Source: Pelomonas sp. CA6
GTDB lineage: Bacteria; Pseudomonadota; Gammaproteobacteria; Burkholderiales; Burkholderiaceae_C
Assembly (NCBI RefSeq): GCF_022549225.1
Contig: NZ_JAKZFD010000012.1
Span: forward strand, 88,543-152,542
Length of the DNA: 64,000 bases
Reading direction: 5' to 3'
Shown here in pieces: positions 1 through 8,399 of the stretch. The notes beneath the pieces are model-generated. The model had not been told where the DNA came from. It ran no database searches and saw only the letters and a list, made by a program, of their open reading frames with translations. The stretch's first letter is position 1. Each line of letters opens with the position of its first letter. Position numbers and translations under genes: made by a program.

Positions 1-1
1 G

Positions 2-244
2 ATTCCCGATTTCATCCCGGTGCTGGGCTGGCTGGACGATCTGCTGCTGGTGCCGCTGGGGCTGTGGCTGGTGCTGCGCCTGCTGCCGCCCGCGGTGCTG
101 CAGCGCGCCCGTGGGCGTGCCGCGCAGCAGCGCCTGCGCCTGCCGCGCAACCTGCTCGTCGCGGGGCTGATCGTGCTGCTGTGGCTGCTGGCCCTGGGGG
201 CGCTGGGCGTGTGGCTGCTGCGCGGCATGGCCGGCACGGTCTGA
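2..244 (+). CDS. DUF1232 (YkvA-type) membrane protein, 5' truncated by window edge
   Basis: The frame is open from the first bases and reads [20 protein letters not shown], the hallmark of the DUF1232/YkvA family (usually DxIPDxIPxxGxxDD followed by a hydrophobic segment). A second hydrophobic segment follows near the C-terminus ([21 protein letters not shown]), so the protein should sit in the membrane. The true start lies outside the window; the stop is a TGA. The function of the family is unknown. The gene is followed after 31 bases by a RusA-like gene on the same strand. Confidence 0.85.
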   Translation: MPDFIPVLGWLDDLLLVPLGLWLVLRLLPPAVLQRARGRAAQQRLRLPRNLLVAGLIVLLWLLALGALGVWLLRGMAGTV

Positions 245-275
245 GCGGCCGCACCGCTGCGGCTATGCTGGGCGC

Positions 276-836
276 ATGGAATTCCGGCTGATCTATGAGG
301 GTCCCCTGCATGGCCAGGGCGCCAAGTCCGCGCACAAGTGGGAGATCCGGCGCGCGCTGCATCCGCAGCTGCAGGAGCTGTGGCATCAGCAGCGCGCCTT
401 GCGCGAGGCCTCGGACTGGCTGCTGGCGCATCCGCCGCGGTCCGACCGGCCCTCGGTGATCGTCGAGAAGGGCGGGCTGCTGTTCGCGCCGCTGGTGACC
501 CAGCGCCTGGACCTCTATGCCGAGATCTCGGTGCTGCTGCTGCGCCAGCAGCCGCGCGGCACGCTGATCACCGACGGCGGCGACATCGACAACCGCCTGA
601 AGACCCTGCTGGACGGCCTGCGCGTGCCGCATGGCGCCAACGAAGGCCGGCCCGATCCCAGCGCGGCGATCGACCCGCGCCCCTTCTTCTGCCTGCTGGA
701 GGATGACTCGCTGGTCACCAAGGTCAGCGTGGAGACCGAGCAGCTGCTGCGCCCGGCACGGCCCGACGAGGTGGTCGCGGTGATCGGCGTGCATGTGAAG
801 AAGACGGCGCTCAGCGTCGTCAACATGTCGATCTGA
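276..836 (+). CDS. RusA-like hypothetical protein (possible Holliday-junction resolvase fold)
   Basis: This 186-aa protein has no family I can name with certainty. Residues 103-113 read DIDNRLKTLLD, and an EDDSLV stretch follows at 142-147. This spacing recalls the RusA family, where D-x-D-N-x-x-K...D and a downstream Asp pair bind the catalytic metal in phage and prophage resolvases. In E. coli RusA these residues sit about 20 apart; here an insert rich in Pro/Asp (about 117-137) separates them. No phage genes surround it, and it stands alone between a DUF1232 gene and a convergent diguanylate cyclase gene. The start ATG is the first in frame. Function is inferred from the motif only. Confidence 0.7.
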   Translation: MEFRLIYEGPLHGQGAKSAHKWEIRRALHPQLQELWHQQRALREASDWLLAHPPRSDRPSVIVEKGGLLFAPLVTQRLDLYAEISVLLLRQQPRGTLITDGGDIDNRLKTLLDGLRVPHGANEGRPDPSAAIDPRPFFCLLEDDSLVTKVSVETEQLLRPARPDEVVAVIGVHVKKTALSVVNMSI

Positions 837-859
837 CCGGTCTCACGCGCGCGGCACGC

Positions 860-1747
860 TCATTCGCAGGCGTCGATGCGGTCCCGTCCCGCGCCCTTGG
901 CGGCATAGAGCGCGGCATCGGCGCGACGCAGCAGCGCGTCCTCGCTCTCGCCAGGGCGGCGCTGTACCAGGCCGGCCGAGCAGGTGTAGCCCAGGCCCGG
1001 GTGCTCGACCAGCGGGCGTGCGCGGCGCACGCGCTCCAGCAGTCGTTCGACGACCTCCATGGCGCGCGGCAACGGCGTGCGCGCCAGCAGCAGCATGAAC
1101 TCCTCACCACCCAGCCGTGCGCAGACGTCCTCGCGCCGCGTGCCGGCCTGCAGCGCGCGGGCGAAGTCGCGGATCACCTCGTCGCCGGCGGCATGGCCCA
1201 GGCTGTCGTTGATGCGCTTGAAATGGTCCAGGTCCAGCAGCGCCAGGCACAGCGGGCCGGGCTGCTTGAGCGCGCGCTGCAGCAGCGCCATGCCGTGCGC
1301 GCGGTTGCTCAGCCCCGTCATCGCATCGGTCTGCGCGGCGCGCTGCGCCCGGGCATGGGCGACGCGCAGCGCGCGGTCGTCCTGGCGGAGATGGGTGATG
1401 TCCGAGGCCACGCACAACAGCCAGCCATCGGGCTGCAGGGTTTCGCACATCCAGATCCAGCGCCCGTCGGCGAGGTCGGCCTCGAAGGCGCGAAAGGGCA
1501 GCTTGCCGCGCCGCGAGGCCACGGCGCTGAGCCAGGTCTCGATGTCGCCGGTCTCGATCAGCGCGCCGCGCCCGCTGGCGTGGTTGGCGCGCATGATCTC
1601 GGTCCACAGCGGCTGCTCGTCGGGGCCGAGGTCGTAGGCGAGCCGGAAGGCCGGGTTGGCATGGCGCAGCCGGTCCTCCGGATCGAAGACCGCCAGCAGC
1701 TGCTCGCTGCGTTCGAACAATTCAAGAAGGCGGCCGTCGACCGGCAT
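860..1747 (-). CDS. PAS-GGDEF diguanylate cyclase
   Basis: A 295-aa soluble protein. The N-terminal ~120 residues look like a PAS sensor (FxxxDPEDRLRHANPAF early, closing with WLLCVASDITHLR). The GGDEF domain follows from about residue 140 (DAMTGLSNR) with an intact active site GGEEF at 213-217, so it should make c-di-GMP from two GTP. An RxxD inhibitory site (R204, D207) lies exactly five residues before GGEEF, so product feedback inhibition is expected. There is no transmembrane segment, so the sensed signal is probably cytoplasmic. It is monocistronic and divergent from a LysE-type exporter gene. Confidence 0.9.
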   Translation of the reverse strand: MPVDGRLLELFERSEQLLAVFDPEDRLRHANPAFRLAYDLGPDEQPLWTEIMRANHASGRGALIETGDIETWLSAVASRRGKLPFRAFEADLADGRWIWMCETLQPDGWLLCVASDITHLRQDDRALRVAHARAQRAAQTDAMTGLSNRAHGMALLQRALKQPGPLCLALLDLDHFKRINDSLGHAAGDEVIRDFARALQAGTRREDVCARLGGEEFMLLLARTPLPRAMEVVERLLERVRRARPLVEHPGLGYTCSAGLVQRRPGESEDALLRRADAALYAAKGAGRDRIDACE

Positions 1748-1862
1748 GTCAACCCCGGGAGGGAAAAGGTTGTCGATGTCGAACGACTCTACCGCATGCG
1801 CGCACGCCGCCCGCCATCTGCGTTAGGCTGGCGGGCCGCCCGTTGGCTGGAGGAGATGGACC

Positions 1863-2522
1863 GTGTTCGGAACCCAGGACCTGACCTTGTTCGTGATTTC
1901 CGGACTGCTGCTGAACATCACGCCAGGGCCGGACTCGCTGCTGATCCTGGCACGCAGCGCCGGCCAGGGTTTTCGCGCCGGCTCCGCCGCGGCGCTGGGC
2001 ATAGGCGCGGGCACTTGCGTCCACGTGCTGGCGGCGGCGCTGGGGCTGTCGGCGCTGCTGTCGGCCTCGGCCTGGGCCTTCACCGCGGTGAAGCTGGTCG
2101 GTGCGGCCTACCTGGTCTATCTGGGCCTGGCGATGCTGCGCAGCCGCGCCCGGCCGGCCGCGGCCACGCCGTCGGAAGCGCCCGCACCGGCCCCGTTGTG
2201 GCAGATCTTCCGCCAGGGCTTCCTGACCAATGTGCTCAACCCCAAGGTGGCGCTGTTTTTCCTCGCCTTCGTGCCGCAGTTCATCGCGCCGGACGCGCCG
2301 CACAAGGCGCTGGCCTTCCTGCTGCTGGGCGCGATCTTCAACCTCAACGGCATGCTGTGGTGCCATGCGCTGGCCTGGATGGGCGCGCTGGCCGGGCGGC
2401 GCGTGCGCGCCGGGCTGGGCCACGACGGCCGCCTGGCGCGGCTGACGTCATGGCTCAACCGCACGATGGGCGCGCTGTTCCTGGCCTTCGGGCTGCGCCT
2501 GGCCCTGTCGCAGGCCCGCTAG
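1863..2522 (+). CDS. LysE/RhtB family amino-acid exporter
   Basis: The 219-aa hydrophobic protein has the LysE/RhtB layout: an N-terminal helix with NITPGPDSLLILARS, a GAGTCVHVLAAALGLSALL helix, AAYLVYLGLAMLR, then FRQGFLTNVLNPKVALFFLAF, the conserved second repeat region. Such proteins export amino acids or related small metabolites across the inner membrane. The start is a GTG, chosen because GGAGGAG lies about 8 bases upstream and the family N-terminus begins there. Substrate cannot be deduced. It is divergent from the PAS-GGDEF gene and convergent with the SulP gene, with only 16 bases between the stops. Confidence 0.9.
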   Translation: MFGTQDLTLFVISGLLLNITPGPDSLLILARSAGQGFRAGSAAALGIGAGTCVHVLAAALGLSALLSASAWAFTAVKLVGAAYLVYLGLAMLRSRARPAAATPSEAPAPAPLWQIFRQGFLTNVLNPKVALFFLAFVPQFIAPDAPHKALAFLLLGAIFNLNGMLWCHALAWMGALAGRRVRAGLGHDGRLARLTSWLNRTMGALFLAFGLRLALSQAR

Positions 2523-2538
2523 CCGCTCGCGCGGCGGG

Positions 2539-4218
2539 TCAGCCCGCGTCGTGCATGCCCTGGTGGTGGCTCAGGTAGATGCGGCCCCGGAACCAGCGCT
2601 CGAAGCCACCGGCGCGCAGCCGGTCCAGCACCGGGCCCTTGACCTCGCTGAGGTCCAGGCGGCGCTCCTGGCGCGCCAGCGCGTCCTGCAGCTCGTGCAG
2701 CGCCTCCAGGCCGCTGACGTCGATGCCGTTGACCGGCGACATCTGCAGCAGCACGCGGCGCGCCTGAGGGTGCTGGTCCAGATGGGCCTGGACCACATCG
2801 GCCAGGCTGCGCACATTGGTGAACAGCAGGCTCTCGTCGATGCGCAGGCCCAGCACCTGCGGGTCCAGTTCGACGCGGTGGCGGTCCACGTTGCGGTAGT
2901 GTTCGGTGCCCGGCACGCGGCCGATCAGCGCCACGTGCGGACGCGCGGTGCGCTGCAGCAGCAGCGCGATCGAGCCCAGCACACCCAGCCCCAGCGCCAG
3001 GCTGATCCCTTCCAGCAGCACCAGCAGCGCGACGGTTGCCATCAGCAGCGCCTCGGCGCGGTCGTAGCGCCAGGCGAGCACGAAGGGGCGCGCCGAGAGC
3101 CCGGACAGCACGGCGACGACGATGGTCGCGGCGAGCACCGCCCGGGGCAGCCAGGCCAGCACCGGGGCCAGGGTCAGCAGCGCCAGCCCCATCAGCAGCG
3201 CGACCAGCACGCCGGTGAAGCGGCTGCGGCTGCCGGCATCGCTGACCAGCACGCTGCGCGAGAAGCTGGCGGCCACCGGCATGCCGCCGCTCAGCGCGGC
3301 CGCGAGGTTGGCGCCGGCCAGGCCCATCAGCTCGCGGCGTGGCTGCACGCGCTGGCCGTGGCGGCGCGCCAGCGATTCGGCGACGGTGAGGCTGGACACA
3401 TAGGCCATCAGCGCGATCATCGCGGCGCCGGGCAGCAGGGCCTGCCACACGCCCGCGTCCAGGCGCGGCAGCGTCAGGCTCAGCTGCAATGGCGGCAGCG
3501 CGCCGATCAGCGCCAGCGATGGCGGCCGCAGCGCCCAGACGATGAGCAGGGCGGTCAGCAGCACGGCCAGCGGCGCCAGGCGCACCAGCAGCGCGGCGCG
3601 CGCGGCCCCCATCCAGCGCTGCAGCAGCGGCCCCAGCGCGCGGCGCGACAGCAGCAGCGCCGCGATGGCGCCCAGGCCCAGCGCGGCGCTCGGCGCGTCC
3701 AGGCGCCAGCCCGTCGCATCCGCCGAGCGCCACAGCGCGCCCAGCGTACCGCCCTGCGCCGGGCTGCCCAGCAGCGCGGGCAGCTGCGAGGCCGCGATGG
3801 CCAGCGTCGCGCCGGCCTCGAAGCCCTGCAGCACGGGCACCGACAGCAGCGCGGCCAGCGCGTCCAGGCGCAGCAGCGCGGCGGCGGCGAGCAGCAACCC
3901 CACTTCGGCGGCCAGCACCAGCGCGGCTTCGGACGGGCTGACCCCGGCCGGCGCCAGCGCCAGGCTCTGCATGATCATCAGCGCCAGCACCGCGACCGGG
4001 CCGACGTTCAGATAGGGGCTGGAGCCCAGCAGCGCGTAGGCCAGCAGCGGCAGCAGGCTGGCGTACAGACCCACCTGCGCGGGCAGGCCGGCCAGCAGCG
4101 CGTAGGCCAGGCTTTGCGGGATCAGCAGCACGCTGACGACCAGCGCGGCCACGGCATCGTCGCCCAGCTTGTCCTTCAGATAGGCGGACAGGCCGGGCCG
4201 GGCGGAACTCGGGAGCAT
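2539..4218 (-). CDS. SulP family inorganic anion transporter with STAS domain
   Basis: A 559-aa SLC26/SulP protein. The N-terminus carries the typical AALVVSVLLIPQSLAYALLAG segment and the LNVGPVAVLAL motif. About a dozen hydrophobic helices follow up to roughly residue 410. The C-terminal ~130 residues form a STAS domain (MSPVNGIDVSGLEALHEL, where family members bind nucleotides or partner proteins). It should move sulfate, bicarbonate or another small anion across the inner membrane; the substrate cannot be read from sequence. Its start lies 10 bases from the stop of the preceding minus-strand GGDEF gene region, but no operon can be claimed because transcription runs away from 4229. Confidence 0.92.
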   Translation of the reverse strand: MLPSSARPGLSAYLKDKLGDDAVAALVVSVLLIPQSLAYALLAGLPAQVGLYASLLPLLAYALLGSSPYLNVGPVAVLALMIMQSLALAPAGVSPSEAALVLAAEVGLLLAAAALLRLDALAALLSVPVLQGFEAGATLAIAASQLPALLGSPAQGGTLGALWRSADATGWRLDAPSAALGLGAIAALLLSRRALGPLLQRWMGAARAALLVRLAPLAVLLTALLIVWALRPPSLALIGALPPLQLSLTLPRLDAGVWQALLPGAAMIALMAYVSSLTVAESLARRHGQRVQPRRELMGLAGANLAAALSGGMPVAASFSRSVLVSDAGSRSRFTGVLVALLMGLALLTLAPVLAWLPRAVLAATIVVAVLSGLSARPFVLAWRYDRAEALLMATVALLVLLEGISLALGLGVLGSIALLLQRTARPHVALIGRVPGTEHYRNVDRHRVELDPQVLGLRIDESLLFTNVRSLADVVQAHLDQHPQARRVLLQMSPVNGIDVSGLEALHELQDALARQERRLDLSEVKGPVLDRLRAGGFERWFRGRIYLSHHQGMHDAG

Positions 4219-4228
4219 GGCGCGCAGT

Positions 4229-6244
4229 CTACGCGGCCGCCGGCTCGGGTCCCTGCACGGTGAGCAGCTGCACGCGCTCGTTGGAGCAGGCGTTCTCGAA
4301 GTCGGCCTCGATCTGCAGCAGGGCCTGCGCGTCCTCGGCCGCCACCAGGCCGATGCCTACCGCGCGGTTGCGGCCGCGCGACTTCGCGGTGTAGAGCGCC
4401 ATGTCGGCCCAGTTCACCGCCTGTTCCCAGTGCAGCGCGATCTGCGCCGGCGGCAGCGGGAAGTGCGCGAAGCCGATCGACGCGGTGACGCGCAGCGGGC
4501 CGGCCTCGGTCGCGACGGGCGTGCCGCCGATGGCCTGCAGCACGCGCTGCGCCAGCTGTGCCAGCGCGTCGTTGCCGACGCCGGTGATGAAGATCAGGAA
4601 CTCCTCGCCGCCCCAGCGCACCACCAGGTCCTCGTCGCGCACGGCCGTGCGCAGCCGCCGCGCCACCTCGCAGATCACCGCGTCGCCGGCGGCATGGCCC
4701 TGGCGGTCGTTGATGTGCTTGAAATGATCGATGTCCACCATCATCAGCGCGCCGTCGAAGCGGCCCTGCATGCGCTGCTCCATCACGCCGAGGAAATGGC
4801 GCCGGTTGGCGAGGTCGGTGAGCGGGTCGCGCTCGCTCTGCGCGCGCAGCAGCGCCTGCTTGGCCTTGAGCCGGCGGTTGGCCTCGCGCACGCGCCCCAG
4901 CATCACCACCACCAGCAGCAGCGACAGCCCGAGCAGCACGGCCAGGCCGATGCCCACCGAGCGCGCGAGCTGGCGGTTGTTCAGCTGCTGGTCCTTCAGG
5001 GCCTCGTCGCGGCGCAGCAGCTCCAGGTCGCGCTCGCGCGCGCCGCTGTCGTATTTGTGCGCGAGCTGGCGCAGCGCCGCCTGGCGGGTGCGGGCGTTGA
5101 GCTCCTCGTTGACGCCGCGCTCCTCGTGATAGAGGCGCAGCGCCTCCTTGTGCTGGCCCGCGCGCGCATAGGCCTCGCCCAGTTCGCGCAGCTGCACCGC
5201 GCGCTGGCTCAGGTTGCCACTGCCTTCGCGCAGCTGCTCCACCAGCGCGATCTCGCGCCGCGCGGCGTCGAACTGGCGCAGCAGCACCAGGGCCACCGAG
5301 AGGTTGTGGCGCAGCGTGCGCTCCAGTCGCTGGTCGCCGTAGGACTGCAGCACCGGCAGCGCGAGCCGCGCCTGCTCGATGGCCTCGCGCGGGCGGCCCA
5401 GGTGCATGTAGGCGTCGACCAGGTTGCTGCGGATCTGGGCGGCGTCGCGCGGGGCCTCGGCCTGCTGCGCCAGCTCCAGGGCCTCGTCGAGCAGGCGCAG
5501 CTGCCGCACCCCGCCGTCGGTGCGCGGCACCAGCGTGGCCTCGAACATGCGCAGCCGCGCCATCAGCAGCGGGTCGCCGCCGGCCAGCGGCTGGGCCTGC
5601 GCCAGCCAGTCGTGCGCCTGCTCGCCCTGGTTCTGGCGCGCCGCCACCACGCTCATGGACATCAGCGCCTGGCTCTGCTGGCGCGCCGGCAGCGACAGCC
5701 GCGCCAGCTCCAGCGCCTGGCGCGCGCTCGCCTCGGCAAAGGCCAGCTCGCCGGAGGCCAGCTGGCTGCGCTGGATCAGGCGCAGCGCATGCCAGCTGGC
5801 GCGCCAGTCGCAGCCTTGCTGGACCAGCGCCGGCGGCGTCGGGCGCTGGCAGGCGGGGTTGAGCTGGGCCAACGCGCGCTGGGCATGCTCGCCGGCGCGG
5901 GCCGCGGAGCCGCGCCGGTCCTCGATCTCGGCGCGCAGCAGCTCGGCCAGCTCCGGGGCCTGGTCCTTGTCCAGCGCCTGCGCGATCGTGGCGGCCGCGT
6001 CGCGGCTGCCGGACAGCGCCTCGGCGCGGCCGATGCTGAAGTCGATGCGGCGCTGCAGCGCCGCGTCGCCGGCATGGCGGGCGCGCATTTCGCGCAGCGC
6101 GCGCAGGGCGCGGGTGGGGTCGTTGTAGCTCTGGCTGTCCAGCTCCAGCAGGCGCAGCTCCAGCGCGTTGGGCCCCGGCGCGGCCAGGGCCGGCGCGCAG
6201 GCCAGGGCCAGCAGCAGCGCGGCGAGGCGAAGCGCTTCACGCAT
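4229..6244 (-). CDS. TPR-containing transmembrane diguanylate cyclase (paralogue of upstream gene)
   Basis: I place the start at the ATG whose product begins MREALRLAALLLALACAPALA, a clear signal peptide (671 aa). A longer frame begins at 6298 but adds only a charged stretch. This ATG overlaps the stop of the upstream paralogue by 8 bases, so translation is probably coupled. Residues ~20-410 are helical TPR-like repeats, expected in the periplasm. One transmembrane helix (about 429-450) follows, then a cytoplasmic GGDEF domain with GGEEF at 545-549 and an RxxD I-site five residues before it. It should synthesise c-di-GMP in response to an envelope signal or a partner bound by the repeats. Confidence 0.9.
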   Translation of the reverse strand: MREALRLAALLLALACAPALAAPGPNALELRLLELDSQSYNDPTRALRALREMRARHAGDAALQRRIDFSIGRAEALSGSRDAAATIAQALDKDQAPELAELLRAEIEDRRGSAARAGEHAQRALAQLNPACQRPTPPALVQQGCDWRASWHALRLIQRSQLASGELAFAEASARQALELARLSLPARQQSQALMSMSVVAARQNQGEQAHDWLAQAQPLAGGDPLLMARLRMFEATLVPRTDGGVRQLRLLDEALELAQQAEAPRDAAQIRSNLVDAYMHLGRPREAIEQARLALPVLQSYGDQRLERTLRHNLSVALVLLRQFDAARREIALVEQLREGSGNLSQRAVQLRELGEAYARAGQHKEALRLYHEERGVNEELNARTRQAALRQLAHKYDSGARERDLELLRRDEALKDQQLNNRQLARSVGIGLAVLLGLSLLLVVVMLGRVREANRRLKAKQALLRAQSERDPLTDLANRRHFLGVMEQRMQGRFDGALMMVDIDHFKHINDRQGHAAGDAVICEVARRLRTAVRDEDLVVRWGGEEFLIFITGVGNDALAQLAQRVLQAIGGTPVATEAGPLRVTASIGFAHFPLPPAQIALHWEQAVNWADMALYTAKSRGRNRAVGIGLVAAEDAQALLQIEADFENACSNERVQLLTVQGPEPAAA

Positions 6245-8324
6245 GGCGCGCCTCCACCGGCGGGCCCTGCACGCAATGGATCTGCGCGCGTCCGGCATGC
6301 CAGGCCGATTCCAGCTGGGCGCCCAGGACCAGCGCCTCGTCGGCGTGGCGCGCCTCCATCGCCGTCACGCCATAGGCCTTGTTGCGGCCATGGGCCTTGG
6401 CCATGTACATCGCGGTGTCGGCCAGGTCCAGCGCGCGTTCCCAGTCCAGCACCACGCCATGCGGCTGCAGCGGGAAGCAGGCATAGCCGATGGACGCGGT
6501 CACGGTGATGGCCTGGCTGCCATGCATCACCGGCTTGCTGCCCACCTGGTCCAGCAGGCGCTGCGCCAGGTGGCCGGCGTCCAGCGGGTCGGGAGAGCGG
6601 ATCAGGATCAGGAACTCCTCGCCGCCCCAGCGCACCACCAGGTCCTGCTCGCGCAGCACGGCGCGCAGCCGGCGCGCGACCTCGATCAGCACGCTGTCGC
6701 CGGCCGCATGGCCCCATTGGTCGTTGATGCGCTTGAACAGATCGATGTCGATCAGGAAGAGGCTGCCGCGCAGGCCGGCGTCGGCCTGGCGGATCACGGA
6801 CTGGAAATGACGCCGGTTGGACAGCCCGGTGAGCGGGTCGCGCTCGCTCTGCTCGCGCAGCGATTCGTTGGCCTGCGCCAGCGCCGCGTTGGTGCGGCGG
6901 ATGCGCCGGTAGGCCAGCGACAGCAGCGCCGCGGACAGCAGCACGCAGGCGCCGACCTCGGCCCACAGGCGCAGCTGCAGGTCGCGGCTGAGGATCTCGC
7001 CCTCCTTGAGCCGGTTGCCGCGGTTGAGCAGCTCGATCTCCTTGCGCCGACGCGTGTCCTCATAGCGCGCCTCAGCCTCCAGCACGGCCTTGCGCGATTC
7101 CTCGTGCAGCACCTGGTCGAACAGCTCGCGCGAGCGGTGGTAGGCATCCAGCGCGCCGGGCAGGTCGCCGGCCTGCTCCAGGTACTGGCCCAGCTCGCGC
7201 CAGGACTCGGCGGTGTAGCCGCCGGCCCCGCGCTCGACCTCCATGTGGATGGCCGCCAGCACGTCACGCTTGCCTTCCTCGATGCGGCGCTGGCCGATCT
7301 TGGCGATGCCCAGGTTGTGCAGCGCGAGGATTTCGGAGCTGAGGCGGTGGTGCTGGCGCGCCAGCTCCAGCGCCTGGCGCGCGGTTGCTTCGGCCTGCGC
7401 GAATTCGCCGCGGCGCAGCATGTGGTCGGCCAGGTTGCCCAGTGCCAGCGCCTCCAGCCGCGACGAGCCGGCCGCGCGGGCCTGCTCCAGCGCCGCGTTG
7501 AGCGCCTCGCGGGCCGCCGCGCTGGGCCGGTCGCTGGCGTGCACGATGCCGCGCACCGTGTAGACGTCGTACAGCGTGACCGGATTCGGGTCCTGCCGCG
7601 CCAGCGCCAGTGCCTCGTCGGAGTAGCGCAGCGCGCGCTCGGGCTGGTCCATGCGGTTGCTGACGTCGGTCAGCGCGGCCAGCGAGGCGACGCGGCGCCA
7701 GACACCGCCCAGCCCGTCGGCCATCTCCAGCGCGCGCAGATTGTTCTCGATCGCGTTGTCCAGCTCGCCATAGTCGGCCTGGACGCGTGCCAGCGTGGCC
7801 AGCGCGCGCCAGGCCAGGCGGCGCTCCAGCGGTGCCAGCTCTTCCGGCGGCAGCGGCGCCAGCAGGCGCAGCGCCACGCTCAGCTCGCCGTTGTTCTGCG
7901 CCCATTGCGCCTGGGCCAGCCGCTCGGCCAGCCGGGCGCTGCGGCGCAGCGCGTTGTCGGGCCAGTTGGCCAGCTCGGCGACCGCGGCGTCGAAGCCGGG
8001 GCGGTCGCGCAGCAGGCCCAGCAGGTTGGCGCGTACGCTGAGGCCTTCGAGCCGCTCGGCGCTGCCCGGCGGGCAGCGGCCCAGCAGCACGGCCAGGGCC
8101 GGCGCATGGTCCTCGGGCAGCGAGAGGCCGACGCGCTCCAGCTGGTCCAGCTCGTTGATCAGTGCGCTGTCACGGCGCAGCACGGGCGCGGCGGGGGCGG
8201 CGTCGGCCGTACCGGCCTCGGGCTGGCAGGCGCTCAGCACCAGGCACAGCAGCAGCAGGCCCAGCCCCCGGCTGCGCGCGCAGATGCTGGTCCGCGGGTC
8301 GCCCGTCTTCATTGCCATGTCCAT
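6237..8324 (-). CDS. Lipoprotein-type TPR diguanylate cyclase
   Basis: A 695-aa protein with the same architecture as its downstream neighbour. The N-terminus has a hydrophobic segment ending in a lipobox (LVLSAC, Cys33), so it may be an inner-membrane lipoprotein, which is unusual for a GGDEF protein that also has a transmembrane helix (~454-472). TPR-like repeats fill residues ~50-430. GGEEF is at 567-571 with REQD (RxxD I-site) five residues upstream, so the enzyme should be active and feedback-inhibited. The two genes overlap by 8 bases and look like a tandem duplication that diverged. Internal Met codons at residues 4 and 6 are alternative starts. Confidence 0.9.
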   Translation of the reverse strand: MDMAMKTGDPRTSICARSRGLGLLLLCLVLSACQPEAGTADAAPAAPVLRRDSALINELDQLERVGLSLPEDHAPALAVLLGRCPPGSAERLEGLSVRANLLGLLRDRPGFDAAVAELANWPDNALRRSARLAERLAQAQWAQNNGELSVALRLLAPLPPEELAPLERRLAWRALATLARVQADYGELDNAIENNLRALEMADGLGGVWRRVASLAALTDVSNRMDQPERALRYSDEALALARQDPNPVTLYDVYTVRGIVHASDRPSAAAREALNAALEQARAAGSSRLEALALGNLADHMLRRGEFAQAEATARQALELARQHHRLSSEILALHNLGIAKIGQRRIEEGKRDVLAAIHMEVERGAGGYTAESWRELGQYLEQAGDLPGALDAYHRSRELFDQVLHEESRKAVLEAEARYEDTRRRKEIELLNRGNRLKEGEILSRDLQLRLWAEVGACVLLSAALLSLAYRRIRRTNAALAQANESLREQSERDPLTGLSNRRHFQSVIRQADAGLRGSLFLIDIDLFKRINDQWGHAAGDSVLIEVARRLRAVLREQDLVVRWGGEEFLILIRSPDPLDAGHLAQRLLDQVGSKPVMHGSQAITVTASIGYACFPLQPHGVVLDWERALDLADTAMYMAKAHGRNKAYGVTAMEARHADEALVLGAQLESAWHAGRAQIHCVQGPPVEARHA

Positions 8325-8399
8325 GCGCCAGTTCTTCGCCCCCTCGCGGCTGCTCCCCTCGTGGTGGGGGACGAGCCCGGCGGCCCGACCGTCCTGGCG

